The notes under the pieces were generated by a model that was given only the letters and a program-made list of their open reading frames with translations, did not search any database and was not told the origin of the DNA. Shown here piece after piece: positions 63,522 through 64,000 of a DNA stretch of 64,000 nt; position 1 is the stretch's first letter; each line of letters opens with the position of its first letter. The stretch is from assembly GCA_036257595.1 (NCBI GenBank), contig DATAFF010000135.1:43998-107997 (forward strand). Reading direction: 5' to 3'. The translations under genes were made by a program, and so were the position numbers. This stretch comes from DATAFF01 sp036257595 (GTDB lineage Bacteria; Pseudomonadota; Alphaproteobacteria; Rhizobiales; Aestuariivirgaceae).

Positions 63522-64000
63522 ATGCCGTCCTTCCGAAAGCGGATCACCAAGGCCGTTATCGACGAGCTGAAGCCTGGCGAGACAGTCTGGGACACCAGGC
63601 TGACCGGGTTCGGCGCCCGATGTCAGCGACGGGACAAGATGTTTGTCTTCAAGACACGCATAGCCGGTCGGCAAAGGTGGTTCACGGTCGGCAAGTTCGG
63701 CAACCCCTGGACTGTGGAAACCGCCAAAGAGCAGGTGAAGGTGATCCAGGGCGACATCGCCAAGGTGTTGATGCAGCCGGGCTCCGGGACGAGCAGCTCA
63801 ATAACCCAACCTTGGAAGAGGCTGCTGAGCACTTTCTTGAGATGATCGGCACAAAAAGGAGCGCGGCGACACGGGCCCAATATCGGGATTTCCTGGAGCG
63901 CCTGGTGTATCCCAAGTTCGGCAAGGCGAAGGTCGCTGAGGTCAAGCACAGCGACATTGCCCGCCTCCACTACGAGCTTCGAGGAAGGAAGGTTACCGCC
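63522..64000 (+). pseudogene. Tyrosine integrase, frameshifted and cut by the window edge
   Basis: The N-terminal domain starts MPSFRKRITKAVIDELKPGE and has WDTRLTGFGARCQRRDKMFV and WFTVGKFGNPWTVETAK, as in tRNA-site integrases. At about 63763-63765 the frame is lost: reading on gives a stop at 63843, whereas the +1 frame continues cleanly as GLRDEQLNNPTLEEAAEHFL and the core-binding domain (SAATRAQYRDFLERLVYPKF) to base 64000. AAGGTGTTGAT would read through if it were AAGGGTGTTGAT, so one G is missing, by mutation or sequencing error. The catalytic domain lies beyond the window. Confidence 0.85.

Overview
The window is a GC-rich, densely coded chromosomal segment, most likely from an alphaproteobacterium of the order Hyphomicrobiales (Rhizobiales). 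The main pointers are the rnd-lptC-lptA-lptB-rpoN-hpf-ptsN run, a DUF1150 gene beside a small heat-shock gene, an ornithine decarboxylase next to homospermidine synthase, an isolated pair of TadE-like genes and a DUF2277 gene. The order is inferred from gene content; no rRNA or other phylogenetic marker was compared.

Layout. 1-0.9 kb: start of hisS. 1-9.4 kb: two hydroxy-acid oxidation clusters, lutABC plus a fumarylacetoacetase-family gene and a cytochrome c (minus), divergent from glcDEF (plus). 9.4-13.6 kb: a Tat-exported molybdenum hydroxylase (large subunit, 2Fe-2S subunit, diheme cytochrome c). 13.6-22.3 kb: a large multicopper oxidase with a beta-propeller-like tail, a GNAT enzyme, an orphan NMT1-type binding protein, galM, a bicupin oxalate decarboxylase and two TadE-like proteins. 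22.4-27.4 kb: a spermidine/putrescine-type (YdcSTUV-like) ABC importer and an NDUFA9-like reductase. 27.5-28.3 kb: tRNA-Leu(CAG), a decayed membrane-protein gene and a small membrane protein. 28.5-34.5 kb: the conserved LPS-transport/sigma-54/PTS-Ntr block. 34.6-38.7 kb: an acyltransferase-like gene, then a probable structured leader and the ornithine decarboxylase-homospermidine synthase pair.

38.7-46 kb: a seven-gene minus-strand cluster (DapA-family lyase, split UxaA-type dehydratase, NMT1-type ABC importer, Ldh2-type dehydrogenase) divergent from a GlxA-type AraC regulator; this looks like uptake and catabolism of an unidentified hydroxy or sugar acid. 46-51.5 kb: a peptide/nickel-type ABC importer with both ATPases fused and a Tat-exported binding protein. 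51.6-58.5 kb: HPP membrane protein, betaine-type ABC importer, DadA-like oxidase, DUF2277 and a HisD-family dehydrogenase with altered zinc ligands. 58.6-62.5 kb: a small unknown protein, dgoK-dgoA, an alpha-glucosidase and an iron-permease-like protein.

The right end (63.2-64 kb) looks like the boundary of an integrated element: a 50-nt 3' fragment of tRNA-Ala(GGC), an inverted repeat and a tyrosine integrase with a single-base frameshift that runs off the window. A family of hairpin repeats built on the heptamer CTACTGC occurs three times (9.4, 38.7 and 63.3 kb); at two sites it supplies the stop codon of the neighbouring gene. I found no CRISPR array, no intact transposon and no recognisable defence system inside the window; the most promising place for something new is the element that starts at the right edge.
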